In this document: in pieces, positions 32,780 to 45,049 of the stretch
How the letters are laid out: the number at the start of each line of letters is the position of its first letter
How positions within the stretch are numbered: the stretch's first letter is position 1
From: Stomoxys calcitrans
Taxonomy: Eukaryota > Arthropoda > Insecta > Diptera > Muscidae
Assembly (NCBI RefSeq): GCF_963082655.1
Contig: NC_081554.1
Location: forward strand, 48,821,169-48,885,168
Direction: 5' to 3'
Length of the DNA: 64,000 bases
The notes under the pieces: generated by a model
Told to the model about the DNA's origin: nothing
Database searches by the model: none
The model's input: only the letters and a program-made list of their open reading frames with translations
Program-made: the position numbers and the translations under genes

Positions 32780-33115
32780 AGCATTTCTCTTCGGAGAGAA
32801 ATCGGAACGAATTCATTCTGGTTTCGGAACGAAATCTGAAAAAAAACCTTGGGGAATTCGGAAACGAAAATTTTTTCCCGAAACTTCGTGAAGAATTCGG
32901 AACGATTTCCGAAACTTCGTAAAGAATTCTTAACGATTTCTGAAGTTCTTTCGTATTAAAATCGGATGAACCTTCCGAAATTTCGTAAAGAATTCATAAC
33001 GTTTTCGGAAGTAATTTCGTATTGACATCGGACGTACTTTCCAAAACTTCGTAAAGATTTCTGAAGTACTTTCGTATTGAAATCAGATGTACCTTCCGAA
33101 ACTTCGTATAGAGAT
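32780..33115. repeat. Tandem repeat, about 75-bp unit, cttccgaaacttcgtaaaga
   Basis: At least four imperfect units built on 'ccgaaacttcgtaaagaattc' and 'tttcgtattgaaatcgga'. Related in wording (gaattcggaacgaattc) to the larger block at 35940-37510, so both may be parts of one satellite-like family. Not coding. Confidence 0.6.
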
Positions 33116-33139
33116 CGATCAATAAACTGAATTGATTTT

Positions 33140-34650
33140 TTTCATTGACAGACATAATGGTAAACAAACAAAGATATGTAACCGTTGAGCAGGGAAAAAT
33201 ATCCGCATATCGGAATAGGTACTAACTTCCACGTAAAAATTTTCAAGACTTTCAGGAATAGGCTCAAAATGTACTCCAAAGATCCAACAGCTGGGGTGAT
33301 GATATCGGATCGTAGCATGTTGTCTGCCCTTCCTATAGGTCTGGGTGCCTTGGTACAAGTAGTAGTGCTACAGCCACAAAGCGGACAATATTTGTGTATG
33401 AAAAAGCTCGTTGGGCTGAGCTCAATGATTTCTTTCGCAATTTCAATTGGAAGCTTTACTTTCATGATTGTGACTTGGATGCGGCAGCTGAAATGATAGA
33501 CAAGGTGATCTTAATTGGAATGGACTTATTTATTCCAACCAAAATAATTTCAATTAAATCGAAGGACAAAAGCTGGTTTAACCAGGCTTGCAGAAATGCC
33601 ATCAGATTGAAAGAGGAGGCATTCAGAAATTGGCGTTCAATTAAAAATGCCAATAATGAATTGCTGCGCAAACAGACAAGAACTTCGTGTTCCAGAGTAC
33701 TTAGACGCGAAAAGTTTCTGCACGAACAACGTCTTCGTGCCAAAGTTCTTGCTTTTCCAAGGGGAAGTAAAAGCTTTGGTCGTTTGTGAAAAGAGTGAAG
33801 GGCAATTCATCCAATCCTACTGGCTGACATGTTTGCGAAGAATTCTTCCCGCTTTCTTACCGGAAAGCGATGAACCACTCCCCGTTAATGAAGACGTATC
33901 TAGTTCCATGCCTCAGAGTCAAAACGGTTCTTGTAGATCTCGACGTAAATAAATCCCCGGGCCCGGATGGCATATCGTCACTTCTTGTATGCAAGTGTTC
34001 TTCGATGCTCGCTCGTCCTTTACGCAATCTTTTCAACCTTGCTTACCGTGCGGGTTTTTTCCCGGCGCGTTGAAAGTTGGCGAACGTGCAGCCTATCCCA
34101 AAGAATGGTAAGGTAACCGATCCTGCGAATTACTGACCAATAGCGTTATGCTCTACGCTTTCCAAGGTTATGAAGAGCATGGTCAATTACCATCTTGTGA
34201 GATACTTAGAGTCCAATGGTCTTTTTAGCGACCAACAATATGGGTTCCGCAGAAATTGCTCCAAGGGTGACCAAATGGCATTCCAGTCGGAACATTGAAG
34301 TCGTTATTCACCAGATCGGTGAGAGTAAGGTCGTTGCTCTGGATATCTCCAAGCCATTTGTAGGGTCTAACACGTTGCACCTCGATTTATGTCGAGTTTT
34401 ATCAGAGATCGCACTATGAGAGTCATTGTAGATGGTTTCTCAAGGCTCTGTCTTTTCTCCCACTCTTTTTCTTATTTTCATTGACGATTTGCTGGGTCTG
34501 ACTTCGAATCCTATCTACTCGTTCGCTAATGACAGCAACCTCTGTCATTCATTTTCATTCGACCATAGGCCGAATCTTCGAGAGATTGAAGACAGGAAGC
34601 GGATTATGCAAAGTGTTACGTCCATAATCCACAGTCGGAAGAAAAATAAA
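33140..34650 (+). mobile_element. Jockey/CR1-type LINE fragment, degraded
   Basis: Frames in succession: a linker region with SWFNQACRNAIRLKEEAF (33394-33789), then DVNKSPGPDGISSLL (33930), PKNGKV...PIALCSTLSKVMK (34100), FSDQQYGFR, SKVVALDIS (34330) and GSVFSPTLFLIFIDDLL (34440), where the catalytic box reads SFANDS instead of a YADD-type motif. Multiple stops and frameshifts; the endonuclease is missing. Closely related to the copy at 45050-46740 on the other strand. Confidence 0.6.
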
Positions 34651-34651
34651 A

Positions 34652-35935
34652 CAAGTAAAAGCGTGCTAAGTTCGGCCGGGCCGAATCTTATATACCCACC
34701 ATGAATCGCGTTTATCGAGTTCTTTGGGCGGTATCTCTTTTTAGGCAAATAAAGAACAATGAATAAGAACTGTTATGCTATTCGAGCTATATCAAAATAT
34801 AGTCCGATTCGGACCATAAACGAATTAAATGCTGAACATTGCAAAAGTCATTGTGTAATATTTCGGTGCATTCGGATATGAATTTCGCCTTGTAGGGGCT
34901 CAAGAAGCAAAATCGGGAGATCGGTTTATATGGGAGCTGTATCAAGCTTTGGATCGATTCAGACCATATTGAACAGGCATGTTGAAGATCATGGGAGAAG
35001 CCATTGTACACAATTTCTGCCAAATCGGATTAGAATTTCGCCCTCTAGAGACTCCAGAAATCAATATCCCAGCTCAGTTTATATGGCAGCTATACCAGTT
35101 TTTGAACCGATTTGAACCATACTTTGGACAGTTGTTGCTAGTCATAACAAACCACCGCATGCAAAAATTTCAGCCAAATCGGATGAGAACTGCGCCCTCT
35201 AGCGGCCCAAGAACTCAAGATCCAAGATCGGTTTATATGGCAGCTATACCAGGTTATGAACCGATTTGAACCATACTTAGTACAGTTGTGGGAAGTCATA
35301 ACAAAACACCTCAAGCAAAATTTCAGCCAAATCGGATGAGAACTGCGCCCTCTAGCGGCTCAAGAAATCAAGATCCAAGATCGGGTTATATGGCAGCTAT
35401 ACCAGTTTATGAACCGATTTGAACCATTGAACAAAATTACAGTCAAATCGGACGAGAACTGCGCCCTCAAGAGGCTCATGATCCAAGATCGGCAGCTATA
35501 CAAGGTTATGAACCGATTCTAACCATACTTCGCACAGTTATTGGAAGTGATACCAAAACACCACGTGCAAAATTTCAGTCAAATCAGAAAATTGCGCCCT
35601 CTAGAGGCTCAAGAATTAAAGACCCAAGATCGGTTTATATAGCAGCTATATCAAAACATTTACCGATTTGGTCCATTGACAATCCCAACCCACCTACTCT
35701 AATAAAAAGTATTTGTGCAATATTTCAAGCGGCTAGCTTTACTTCTTCGAAAATTAGCGGTCTTTCGACAGACCGACGGACGGACAGACAGACGGACATG
35801 GCTAGATCGACTTAAAATGCCATGACGATCAAGAATATATACTTTATAGGGTCTTAGACGCCAATTTCGAGGTTTTACTAACAGAATGACGAAATTAGTA
35901 TACCACCATCCTATGGTGGAGGCTATAAACAAAAA
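34652..35935 (-). repeat. F1 element
   Basis: Hairpin end aaaagcgtgctaagttcggc then CGGGCCGAATCTTATATACCC, leader with ggcggtatctctttttaggc, about six array units of 150 bp, flank gacggacagacagacggaca, and the end ccatcctatggtggaggcta near 35930. Complete F1 layout. Confidence 0.65.
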
Positions 35936-37510
35936 TATTCGACAAGACGTTCAGACATCGTTCAGAACTTTCGGAACGAAAAATCCTTCGGACAAACAGT
36001 TCGGAAATCAGTCCGAACTGTTGAAAGAAAAACTCAAAAAACCCATATGAAAAGACGGTCAGAAATCGTTCAGAATTCTTTCAGAACTGTCGGAACTAAA
36101 TTTGCTTTAGAGAAACAGTGCAGAAATCGTTCGGAATTCCTAGCGAACTGTTGAAAGAAAAATTCAAAAACCCCATACGAAAAGGCGGTTAGAAATCGTT
36201 CAGAATTCTTTCGGAACAAAAATTCCTTCAGAACGTCGAACAGAATACGGAACGTATTCATTAAGATCTTATCGGAAGTCTTCAGAGTTTTCAGCGGTTT
36301 GAAATCGTTTAGAATTCTTTCAGAAGAATTCTTTCAGAACTGTCGGAACAAAAATTCCTTCAGAATGTCGAACAGAATTGGGAACGAATTCGTTAAGTTC
36401 TTTTTGGAAGACTTCAGAGTTTTCAGCGGTCTGAAATCGTTCAGAATTCATCCAGAACTGTCGAAAGAAAAACTCAAAACAACCCATATGAAAAGACGGT
36501 CAGAAATCGTTCAGAATTCTATAGGAAATGTCACAACAAAATTTCCTGCAGTCAAACAGTGCAGAAATCGTTCAGAATTCCTTCTGAACTGTCGGAAGAA
36601 AAATTCAAGAAACCCCATACCAAAAAGCGGTCTGAAATCGTTCACAATTCTTTCAGAATTGTCGGAAAAAAATCCTTCAGAATGTCGAACAGAATTTGGA
36701 ACGAATTCGTTAAGATCTTATCGGAAGACTTCAGAGTTTTCAACGGTCTGAAATCGTTCAGAATTCTTCCAGAACTGTCGAAAGAAATCCTCAAAAAAAC
36801 CCATATGAAAAGACGCTCAGAAATCGTTCAGAATTCTTTCAGAACTGTCGGAACAAAATTTACTTTAGAGAAACAGTGCAGAAATCGTTCAGAATTCCTT
36901 CCGAACTGTCGGAATAAAAATTAAAGAAAAACCCCATACGAAAAAGCTGTTAGAAATCGTTCAGAATTCTTTCAGAACTGTCGGAACAAAAATTCCTTCA
37001 GAATGTCGAACAGAATTCGGAACGAATTCGTTAAGATCTTATCGGAAGACTTCAGAGTTTTCAGTGGTCTGAAATCGTTCAGTATTCATCAAGAACTGTC
37101 GAAAGAAAACCTCAAAAAAAAACCCATATGAAAAGACGGTCAGAAATCGTTCAGAATTCTTTCAGAACTGTCGGAACAAAATTTGCTTTAGAGAAACAGT
37201 ACAGAAATCGTTCAGAATTCCTTCCGAACTGTCGGAAGAAAAATTAAAGAAAAACCGCATACGAAAAGTCGGTTAGAAATCGTTCAGAATTCCTTCCGAA
37301 TTGTCGGAAGAAAAATTAAAGAAAAACCGCATACGAAAAGTCGGTTAGAAATCGTTCAGAATTCTTTCAGAACTGTTAAAGAAAAACCCCATACGAAAAG
37401 GCGGTTAGAAATCGTTCAGAATACTTTCAGAACTGTCGGAACAAAAATTTCTTAAGAATGTCGAACAGAATTCGGAACGAATTCGTTAAGATCTTATCGG
37501 AAAACTTCAG
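35936..37510. repeat. Satellite-like tandem block with about 320-bp higher-order period
   Basis: Built from short units of the form agaaatcgttcagaattctt + tcagaactgtcggaa, arranged in a higher-order repeat of about 320 bp: cggtctgaaatcgttcagaa recurs near 36427, 36746 and 37067. EcoRI-type GAATTC recurs in almost every subunit. Open frames inside (36299-36751, 36559-36924) follow the repeat and show no protein features. Confidence 0.75.
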
Positions 37511-37614
37511 TATTCGTTCTGATTAGTCTGACATCAGACATTTGGTTTGCTGGGCAGTTGAGGTGACCTATTACTGCTGTCGCTGCAATCGAGCATTCAT
37601 TCAATTCGGCTGTT

Positions 37615-37949
37615 AATGCTGATGTTAATCACTATTGAAATGTTGTATGACAATTAAAAGAGGACTCAATTTTTTCTTATCTAAAACAGAAACAGATCTT
37701 ATTTTTTCCATTTAAATATATGAAGTAAATCTAGTACCGCAATTAGAATTTTCTACTAAAGTAAAAAGGTTATTTCAACCATACCATACCAATAATAATA
37801 TCATTTGACATTAATGGTGACCACTTTAAAATATATATATTTGTTTCATCTAATCAGATACATGATACTGTATAACAATTCGGGCAATAAGTGAAATAAC
37901 TTTTATTACACCGTGAACTTTTAAACCTTAAGGTTGACTTTTGGCAAAA
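37615..37949 (+). promoter_or_regulatory. Conserved upstream block of DUF1091 gene C
   Basis: Collinear with the upstream blocks of genes A and B from gatgttaatcactattgaaa to ttttggcaaaa. Contains the shared gcaataagtgaaataacttt and gaacttttaaaccttaagg segments. Confidence 0.45.
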
Positions 37950-40900
37950 ATGCTGGAAATATTTTTAAAATCTCTCTTTATTATGCTTCTTGTGCAGCAG
38001 GTTATTTTCTTCACCCTTTTCGAAAAAATTTAATCGTATTAATTTTTCTAAAAACTTCTTTGACATTAAAGGTAATTTGCAGCACATTTACAATGACAAA
38101 AGTTATATGCAAAATATTCCAACCAGAAGTTATGAAATTCGAATTGTGCCAAATCGCTCCGAGTGAAAAAAATTTACCAACCTTATCATTAATGATTCGA
38201 CTTATCAAACCATTAACAAATCTGAAAGTTTGGATAGCAATTGGTATGCTGACCCCTAGACGTTTGGTGCCACTTAACGGTAGTTGGGATATTTGTGATT
38301 TTTTTGCAAATCGAAAGAAAATGCGTGCAATGGGCCGCCTGTATGACTATATAGCCCCTTTTACCAACATAAATCACAAGTGCCCGTATAATGTGAGTAC
38401 AGAAACAACATTTGATAAGAAATTCCTTAAGCTAATTTAAATTTATGAAAATCTTCATAAAAATGTTCCTTCATGTCGACCACTTTTTTATGACATTGTA
38501 AAAAAAAACGATTCCGCAAAATACATTTTTATACGCCATGTGTAGCCATGTTCGTCCTCCTGCTCGTCCCTCTATCGAAAGCATCCCAACATTCAATCGG
38601 ATAAAACTAGGCGCTTGAAACTTGTGGCCAAATACTCATTGTTCATCTACAGCGCTTATAATTTTTGAGCCTCTTGAGGGCACAATACTAACAGCCACGG
38701 AAAATAAGCCCATAAAAAGATCAAGCTCCCATATAAACCACAACCTCGATTTGTCAAACTTAATCAAAGATGGGATTCTACCAGGTAAATTACCAGTGGG
38801 TGGGTATCCTATCTCCCTGTCTAAAACCTCGTTTGATATTGAACGGTTCGGAGAGGTTCTTTCCTATTTTAACTCAGGAGCTTGTATCGGCAAACATCAT
38901 GCTGCAAAATCGTATCAGATTTGCAGGAATACCAAAATCAAACACGGCTTAAAATACCTTTGAACGGAGAGGGCTGACAAAGGCGGCTTTGTAGTTAACG
39001 AAAAGATGGTCGATATTGGTTTCCCCTGCTCAGGTCTTTTCCAGTATTTGGCGCAATGTAAATATCTGGTCTATGATGAATTCACCAAGACTAAAGCCGA
39101 CCCAACTCTTCCATTGACTTCACACTTTAATCTTTCAGTGTATGCGATGGGCAAAAGACTTATTCCTGTGTAATTGCCTCATTTTGTGTTGCCACTTTTC
39201 TTGTATACGGGATATGATTGGGTTGAAAAGAGGATGCAGATATTAATCCGCCCCATGCTACTATGGACATACATCACTAAGCCAGTAATCGGCTTGTTAT
39301 GCGCTCTTAAAAACTATAAAGTAAACTCTAAAAAGAAAATTTTAAGTTAGGAATTCCGTGATTTCAATACCACTCCCCGATATCTGTTAGACGCGAAAGC
39401 CGGAAAGGAAATGCTCCAACGTCTCATCATCTTCCACGCATACCCTACACATTCTATCACTTGCCGCACCGATTTTACATGGGTGAGATCGAAGTCCTTT
39501 GTGTCCCACCGTAGCGCAGATGTTAGCATGTCCGCCTATGACGCTGAACGCCTGGGTTCGAATCCTGGCGAGACCACCAGAAAAAATTTTCAGCGGTGAC
39601 TTTCCCCTCCTAATGCTGGCAACATTTGTGTGGTACTATGCCATGTAAAACTTATCCCCAAAGAGGTGTCGCACTGAGGCACGCCGTTCGGACTCGGCTA
39701 TTAAAAGGAGGCCCCTTTTCATTGAGCTTGAACTTGAATTGGACTGCACTCATTGATAGTTGAGAAGTTTGCCCCTGTTCCTTAGTGGAATGTACTGACG
39801 CACTGACCTCCTTCTTACTTCCTTTTAGTAATAGGCTCGTCTTCTCACGATCTGGATCACCCCATATGATTTTCGCCGTCCTCCCGACCGTTTCGCTGTT
39901 CCACAATGTTGCGCATACGTCGCCCACTCCCTTAACTTGGACTGCGTCAACCCGAAAGGGTTTGGGTTAACAAAGTGCGTTGGCGGCAGTTCTTTGGTCT
40001 TCACCGCCAATTTGCCTGCCCTCTCATTCCCTTTTACTCCGTTATGGCCCGGCACCCAAACGATGCGGATTTTGCCATCCTCAGAGAAGGTGTTAATCTC
40101 CTTCTTACACTGCAAGACTGTTCGTGACTTTACCGTCCTGGTTTTTATTGCCCTTATGGCCAGTTTACTGTCGGTACAGATGTTCACACTCGACGTCCTC
40201 GCGTTAGTACCACACCACTTCACGCATTCCGTGATCACCCGGTTCTCTGCCTGCAGGACCGTATTATGGTCAGGCAGTCTAAAATAGATCTCAGTCCCTG
40301 GGTTCTCAATGTAAACCCCAGGTCCACTCAGTCCTCTAGCTTTGATCCATCCGTGTAACATGATCTTCCGGATGGCAATACTAGGGTTTCGTCAATTCAA
40401 GACTGTGCCGATGGCAGTAGTGCCTCGCACTCGATTTCAAGGTTCATCTTAGGTATCCGATCGGAAACCTCTTCCCTTCCTTCCATATTTCCTATCGTCG
40501 CCTCGATTGTACCGCGATGGTATGAGCTACTCCCATCTTCAATCCATTCTCCCTTAGCCTTATGTCTCATAGCCGCAGAGAGCCGGATCGCATATCTAGA
40601 ATAGTCTCCAGTGCCCTATTGGACATGGTCCTCACCCGCCTATACTAAGACAACATGTTCTCTGAACCTGTTGTATGGTCCTTATGTTGCACTTTTTCTC
40701 CATAGAAGTCCAACAAACTACTGAGGCGTAAGTTAGTATTGGTCTAATCACGCTCCTGTAGATCCAGTGGCCTATTCTCGGATTCAGGCCCCATTTCAAG
40801 CCTACGGCCCGTCTACATAGTGCCCAACATCTGTGAGCCTTCTCAGTACGTGACACTTCCAATTCAGTTTCCTGTCCAAGTTCACACCTAAGTATTTGAC

Positions 40901-42062
40901 CTTGTCAGGTATCGAAATCGTCTTATTGAGGAAACGTGCTGCGTTAAATTGACCCACCTTCGTCTTTCTCGTGAACAAACATATATCAGTCGTCTCTGGG
41001 TTAACATTGAGACCTCTGGGTCTAGCCCAGTCATATGCCATATGCAAGACCCTTTCGGCCCTTCCGCATAGCTCGTTCGGATCCCTTTCCCTTTGAAGTA
41101 TTAAACCTTGGTCTGCATAGCAGACGGATTGAAATCCCTCCTCAGTCAGCATCCGTAATAGGTCATTTATGCTGGTCACCCGTAGGAGTGGCGATAAAAT
41201 TGCCCCCCTGTGGTGTGCCCTGTGCCACTTTCTCCCTTATATTTATGCCATGGGACACACAATTCATTCACCAGTTCCTTAGCATATGGTTTATCCAGTC
41301 TCTAAGGACCGGGACCACCCGGTACTGGTCTAAGGATTGGATCAGTGTGTCGGTCCGCACATTGTTAAAAGCCACTTCCATGCCAATACATAACGCCAGG
41401 GTATACGTTTTGGCATTGAAGGATTCTTCTATTTTATGCACAAACTCGTACAGGGCAGTCTCCACCGACCTTCCCTTGACATAGGCATGGTGTTTGTATT
41501 TGATTTGTCGATTTGACAAAACCGTGCGATTTTTCGATTTGACAACACTGAGCGACGTTAGCACAATTTTACGTACCAAAATACAATGGCTGCCTTAGCT
41601 AGGTCTTGTTGTCATAATCAATGAATAAGCTCCAGCGAAGAAGTCTTTTTTGAAGGCAAACACTGTGATATACGCAAACCGGGACGACAAAAACTCCGAT
41701 GAAAAGTTCAAGTGGTGTAAGACATCTCGAAACTAAGTTTCAGAATTGAAGAACAAGCGCAGAAAACTGAGGCGTTTGCAAATCTATTAAAAGTCCAGCT
41801 AATGGGATTAAGATTTCTTAACGCAAATATATCTGAACAAAATCAAACTTGCCTTCCTCGCAACTTAGTAACTAACACCAACATTTTTTTTATAATCTTT
41901 ATTTTTTCATTACAGCATGATCTATATTTGAAAAATCTTACTTCTGACACTGGACCAAAATTATTTGTTTTTATTAATGGTGACTATTCGACTAAAGTTA
42001 CCGCTGTGGTGGATGGGCGAAAACTATGTTCCATAGAAGTTATATCCACCTACATACAATGA
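37950..42062 (+). CDS. DUF1091-family secreted protein, gene C (3 exons)
   Basis: Exons 37950-38000, 38072-38392 and 41916-42062 encode 172 residues. Signal peptide MLEIFLKSLFIMLLVQQ, with an acidic residue at position 3 not seen in A, B or D. Exon 2 is one codon shorter than in the paralogues (LIKPLTNL where B has LIKPPLTNL) and keeps FELCQ, GSWDICDFF and INHKCPYN. Exon 3 has HDLYLKNL and FINGDYST. The first intron uses the donor cag/gttatt, weaker than the gtaatt or gtaaat of A, B and D; splicing there may be less efficient. Intron 2 (3.5 kb) holds a LOA-type LINE with nested SINE and an RTE-like remnant, but no F1 element before exon 3. Confidence 0.82.
39010..39220 (-). mobile_element. 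RTE-like LINE remnant shared with gene B intron
   Basis: Collinear with 27130-27350: ccagtatttggcgcaatgta, gtctatgatgaattcaccaa, cacactttaatctttcagtg. Only the RT 3' portion is left; the rest has been replaced by the LOA-type LINE to its right. Confidence 0.5.
39221..41580 (-). mobile_element. LOA/I-group LINE in intron 2 of gene C
   Basis: Minus strand. RT N-terminal side at 41268-41579 (YVKGRSVETALYEFVHKI, GMEVAFNNV); catalytic box as CYADQ (about 41115) rather than YADD; then GLNVNPETTDICLFTRK; a C-terminal part with IGHWIYRSVIRPILTYASVV (40632-40862); RNase H at 39825-40361 with ICTDSKLAIRAI and IVWVPGHNGVKGNERAGKLA. The 3' end (39221-39345) contains the block also seen at 6545. A SINE is nested at 39506. 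Several frameshifts. Confidence 0.7.
39506..39792 (+). mobile_element. tRNA-derived SINE nested in LINE
   Basis: Head cccaccgtagcgcagatgtt, perfect B box GGTTCGAATCC, common body, ending ccttagtggaatgta. Opposite orientation to the host LINE. Confidence 0.75.
41583..41815 (+). mobile_element. RTE-like LINE C-terminal remnant shared with gene A intron
   Basis: Matches 16901-17140: gctccagcgaagaagtcttt, tttgaaggcaaacactgtg, gaggcgtttgcaaatctatt. Supports common descent of intron 2 of genes A and C. Confidence 0.4.
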
Positions 42063-42553
42063 GTTATAAAATCGTGAAGATATATTGGTATTGCCTCGAA
42101 ACTATTTGGAATTGTTGTTGGAATTATATGTAATGTTTGTACTTGTATATGTAAACAATCTGTTGTATGTTTATATTGATGGTAGCTGGCTCTTCTTATC
42201 TCTTAAATGTTTTAAACCAGATACAATGATATAATAAAATTCCGATCCAATCCGAAAAATGTTATTTTTTGCCAAGAGGGCCCTTACCATTTGTATGAAA
42301 TTTAAACCGAGTCTCATGCATTAGATGTACACTGCAATTTTTAGACTTATTATGCTACCAGCTGAGACGGGGCCGCTGCGCTGCGCCTTCTTTTTAGAGC
42401 TGGCAAACTATCGATATTCACAAAATTCGATATTGTCGATATTTTCCAACAAATATCGATAACTATTGATACTATTGTTAATTTCAGTAACTTTAAAGCA
42501 AAAACAAAATCATAAATTACAGTCCCAAGATCCCAGTTTTTGCAAAATAAATA
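42063..42553 (+). other. 3' flank of gene C with DRE-like sites
   Basis: Collinear with the 3' flank of gene B without the fold-back element. Contains TATCGATA at 42409-42416 and 42454-42461 and a decayed third site (tattgata). Continues to the F1 insertion at 42554. Confidence 0.5.
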
Positions 42554-44408
42554 AAGAAAAAACAAGTAAGAGCGTGCTAAGTTCGGCCGGGCCGAATCTT
42601 ATATACCCTCCATCATGGTCTCATCTGTCGAGTTCTTTGCGCAGTACCTCTTTTTAGGCAAACAAAGTATAATGAATAAGGACAGAGGAGGAGCTAAATC
42701 AAGTTATAGTCCGATTCGGTGATCTAGAAGCAAAATCGGGAGATCGGTTTATATGGGAGCTATATCAAGCTATAGATCGATTCTGACCATATTGCACACG
42801 TATGTTGAAGGCCACGGGAGAAGCCGTTGTACAAAATTTGTGCCAAATCGGATGAGAATTGCGCTCTCTAGAAGCTCAAGAAGTCAATATCCCAGATCGG
42901 TTTATATGGCAGCTATATCATATTATAGACTAATTTGAACCATATTTGGCACAGTTGTTGAAAGTCATGACAAACCACGTCATGCAAAAATTCAGCCACA
43001 TCGGATAAGAATTGCGCCCTCTAGAGGCTCAAGAAGTCAAGATCCCCGATCGGTTTTTATGGCAGCTATATCAGGTTATGTACCGATTTGCGCCTTATTT
43101 AGCACAGTTGTTGAAAGTCATAACAAAACAACTCATGCAAAATTTCAGCCAAATCGGATGAGAATTGCGGTCTCTATTGGCTCAAGAAGTCAAGATTCAA
43201 GATCGGTTTATATGGCAGCTATATCAAATTATGGACTAATTTGAACCATATTTGGCACAGTTGTTGAAAGTCATGCCAAAGCACGTCGTGCAAAAATTCA
43301 GCCACATCGGATAAGAATTGCGCCCTCTAGAGGCTCAAGAAGTCAAGATCCCAGATCGGTTTATATGGCAGCTATATCAAATTATGGACTAATTTGAACC
43401 ATATTTGGCACAGTTGTTGAAAGTCATGACAAAGCACGTCATGCAAAAATTCAGCCACATCGGATAAGAATTGCGCTCTCTAGAGGCTCAAGAAGTCAAG
43501 ATCCCAGATCGGTTTATATGGCAGCTATATCAGGTTATAGACTAATTTGAATCATATTTTGCACAGTTGTTGAAAGTCATGACAAAGCACGTCATGCAAA
43601 AATTTAGCCACATCGGATAAGAATTGCGCCCTCTAGGGGTTCAAGAAGTCAAGATCCCCGATCGGTTTATATGGCAGCTATATAAGGTTATGTACCGATT
43701 TGCGCCATACTTAGTACAGTTATTAGAAGTCATAACAAAACACCTAATGCAAAATTTCAGCCAAATCGGATGGGAATTGCGGTCTCTATTGGCTCAAGAA
43801 GTTAAGATTCAAGATCGGTTTATATGACAGCTATACCAGATTATGAACCGATTTGAATCATACTTAGCGCAGATGTTGGAAGTGATGCCAAAACACTACG
43901 TACCAAATTTCAGACAAATCGAACGAGAAACGCGCCCTCTAGAGGCTCAAGAAGTCAAAACCCAAGATCGGTTTATATGGCGGCTATATCAAAACATGGA
44001 CCGATTTGAACCATACTTAGCGCAGATGTTAGAAGTGACTCCATAAATATACGTGGAAAATTTCAAATAAATAGGACGAGAAACGCGCCCTCTAGAGGCT
44101 CAAGAAGTCAAAACCCAAGATCGGTTTATATAGCAGCTATATCAAAACATGGACCGATTTGGCCCATTTACCGGCCCAACCGACCTACACTAATAAAAAG
44201 TATTTGTGCAAAATTTCAAGCGGCTAGCTTTACTCCTTCGAAAGTTAGCGTGATTTCGACAGACATACGGCCGGACATGGCTTGATCGACTTAAAATGAT
44301 ATGACGATCAAGATATATACTTTATGGGGTCTTAGACGCATATTTCGAGATGTTACAAACAGAATGACTAAATTAGTATACCCCCATCCTATGGTGGAGG
44401 GTATAAAA
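42554..44408 (-). repeat. F1 element with regular 153-bp array; ends defined by empty site
   Basis: Begins aacaagtaagagcgtgctaa with hairpin TTCGGCCGGGCCGAA, then subterminal ATACCCTCCATCATGG, about nine array units with gatcggtttatatggcagc recurring at roughly 42895, 43048, 43201, 43354 and 43507 (period 153 bp), flank acatacggccggacatggct and the end cctatggtggagggtataaa. The duplicated flank of gene B (32095-32140) is uninterrupted here, giving a clear empty site. Confidence 0.75.
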
Positions 44409-44905
44409 AAAGAATTCGAAGAAATATAGACAAGTTGATCGACGAATCGCAAAGCAAGCGTCGTAGGTAAAGTTATACATGGGCCGTCTGCCTGAAGGAA
44501 CTCATAGGCAAATCAAAATTTACCAAACACAAGTTCATGCATACTGCTGGCACATCGTGATTTCTGTGGCAACTTCTGCCACCAGGAAATTAACGTAAAG
44601 AACCACATAACATCAGCCCAAAAGAGGATCAATGAGTTTGCTTGCAAACAGTGTCCAAAACCCTTGCCCTCAAGGAAAGACTTCGGTTACATGCAAGTCC
44701 ATGCAATATTTTAATGCCTTTTGCAATTGCAGTTGAACCAACACATGATGAACCACTATCAGGACGCCTCCAAGCAGTTCAAATTTGAGAAATGTTTGTC
44801 GTGTTTTCTACTCCGTCAAACTTGAAAGCTCATATGCAGGAACAAACGAAACCTATGCGAAAGCGAAATTATAAGACATTCTTTTAGAGTCTAAGGAAAT
44901 TCCCC
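44409..44905 (+). pseudogene. Duplicated flank with possible zinc-finger remnant (unit C)
   Basis: 44430-44720 matches 32140-32405 almost base for base, apart from a short insertion (cccttgccctcaagg) and continues to 44880 where unit B is cut by a LINE. The frame with CGNFCHQ and HITSAQKR is kept but is not joined to an ATG. Probably the remains of a neighbouring gene duplicated along with the DUF1091 units. Confidence 0.25.
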
Positions 44906-45045
44906 TTTTTATACCCACCACCATAGGATGGAGGTATGCTAATCTAGTCAGTCTATTTGTAACACCTCGAAATATTGATCTGCGATCCCATAAAATATAT
45001 ATTCTGGGTCGTCTCGATATTCTGAGGCGATCTGGCCATGTTTTG
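44906..45045 (+). repeat. F1 non-hairpin end fragment
   Basis: Contains tttttatacccaccaccata, the gtcagtctatttgtaacacc flank and gaggcgatctggccatg. It then runs directly into a LINE; the array is lost. Confidence 0.5.
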
Positions 45046-45049
45046 CTGG

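Noticed and set aside
36299..36924. Protein-coding genes of 120-150 codons
   Set aside because: The frames follow the tandem repeat and repeat their own sequence; no domain, no start context and no splice signals.
42753..44046. Series of about 60-residue proteins (MGAISSY/MAAISGY types)
   Set aside because: They are translations of the 153-bp F1 unit and recur on both strands across the window.
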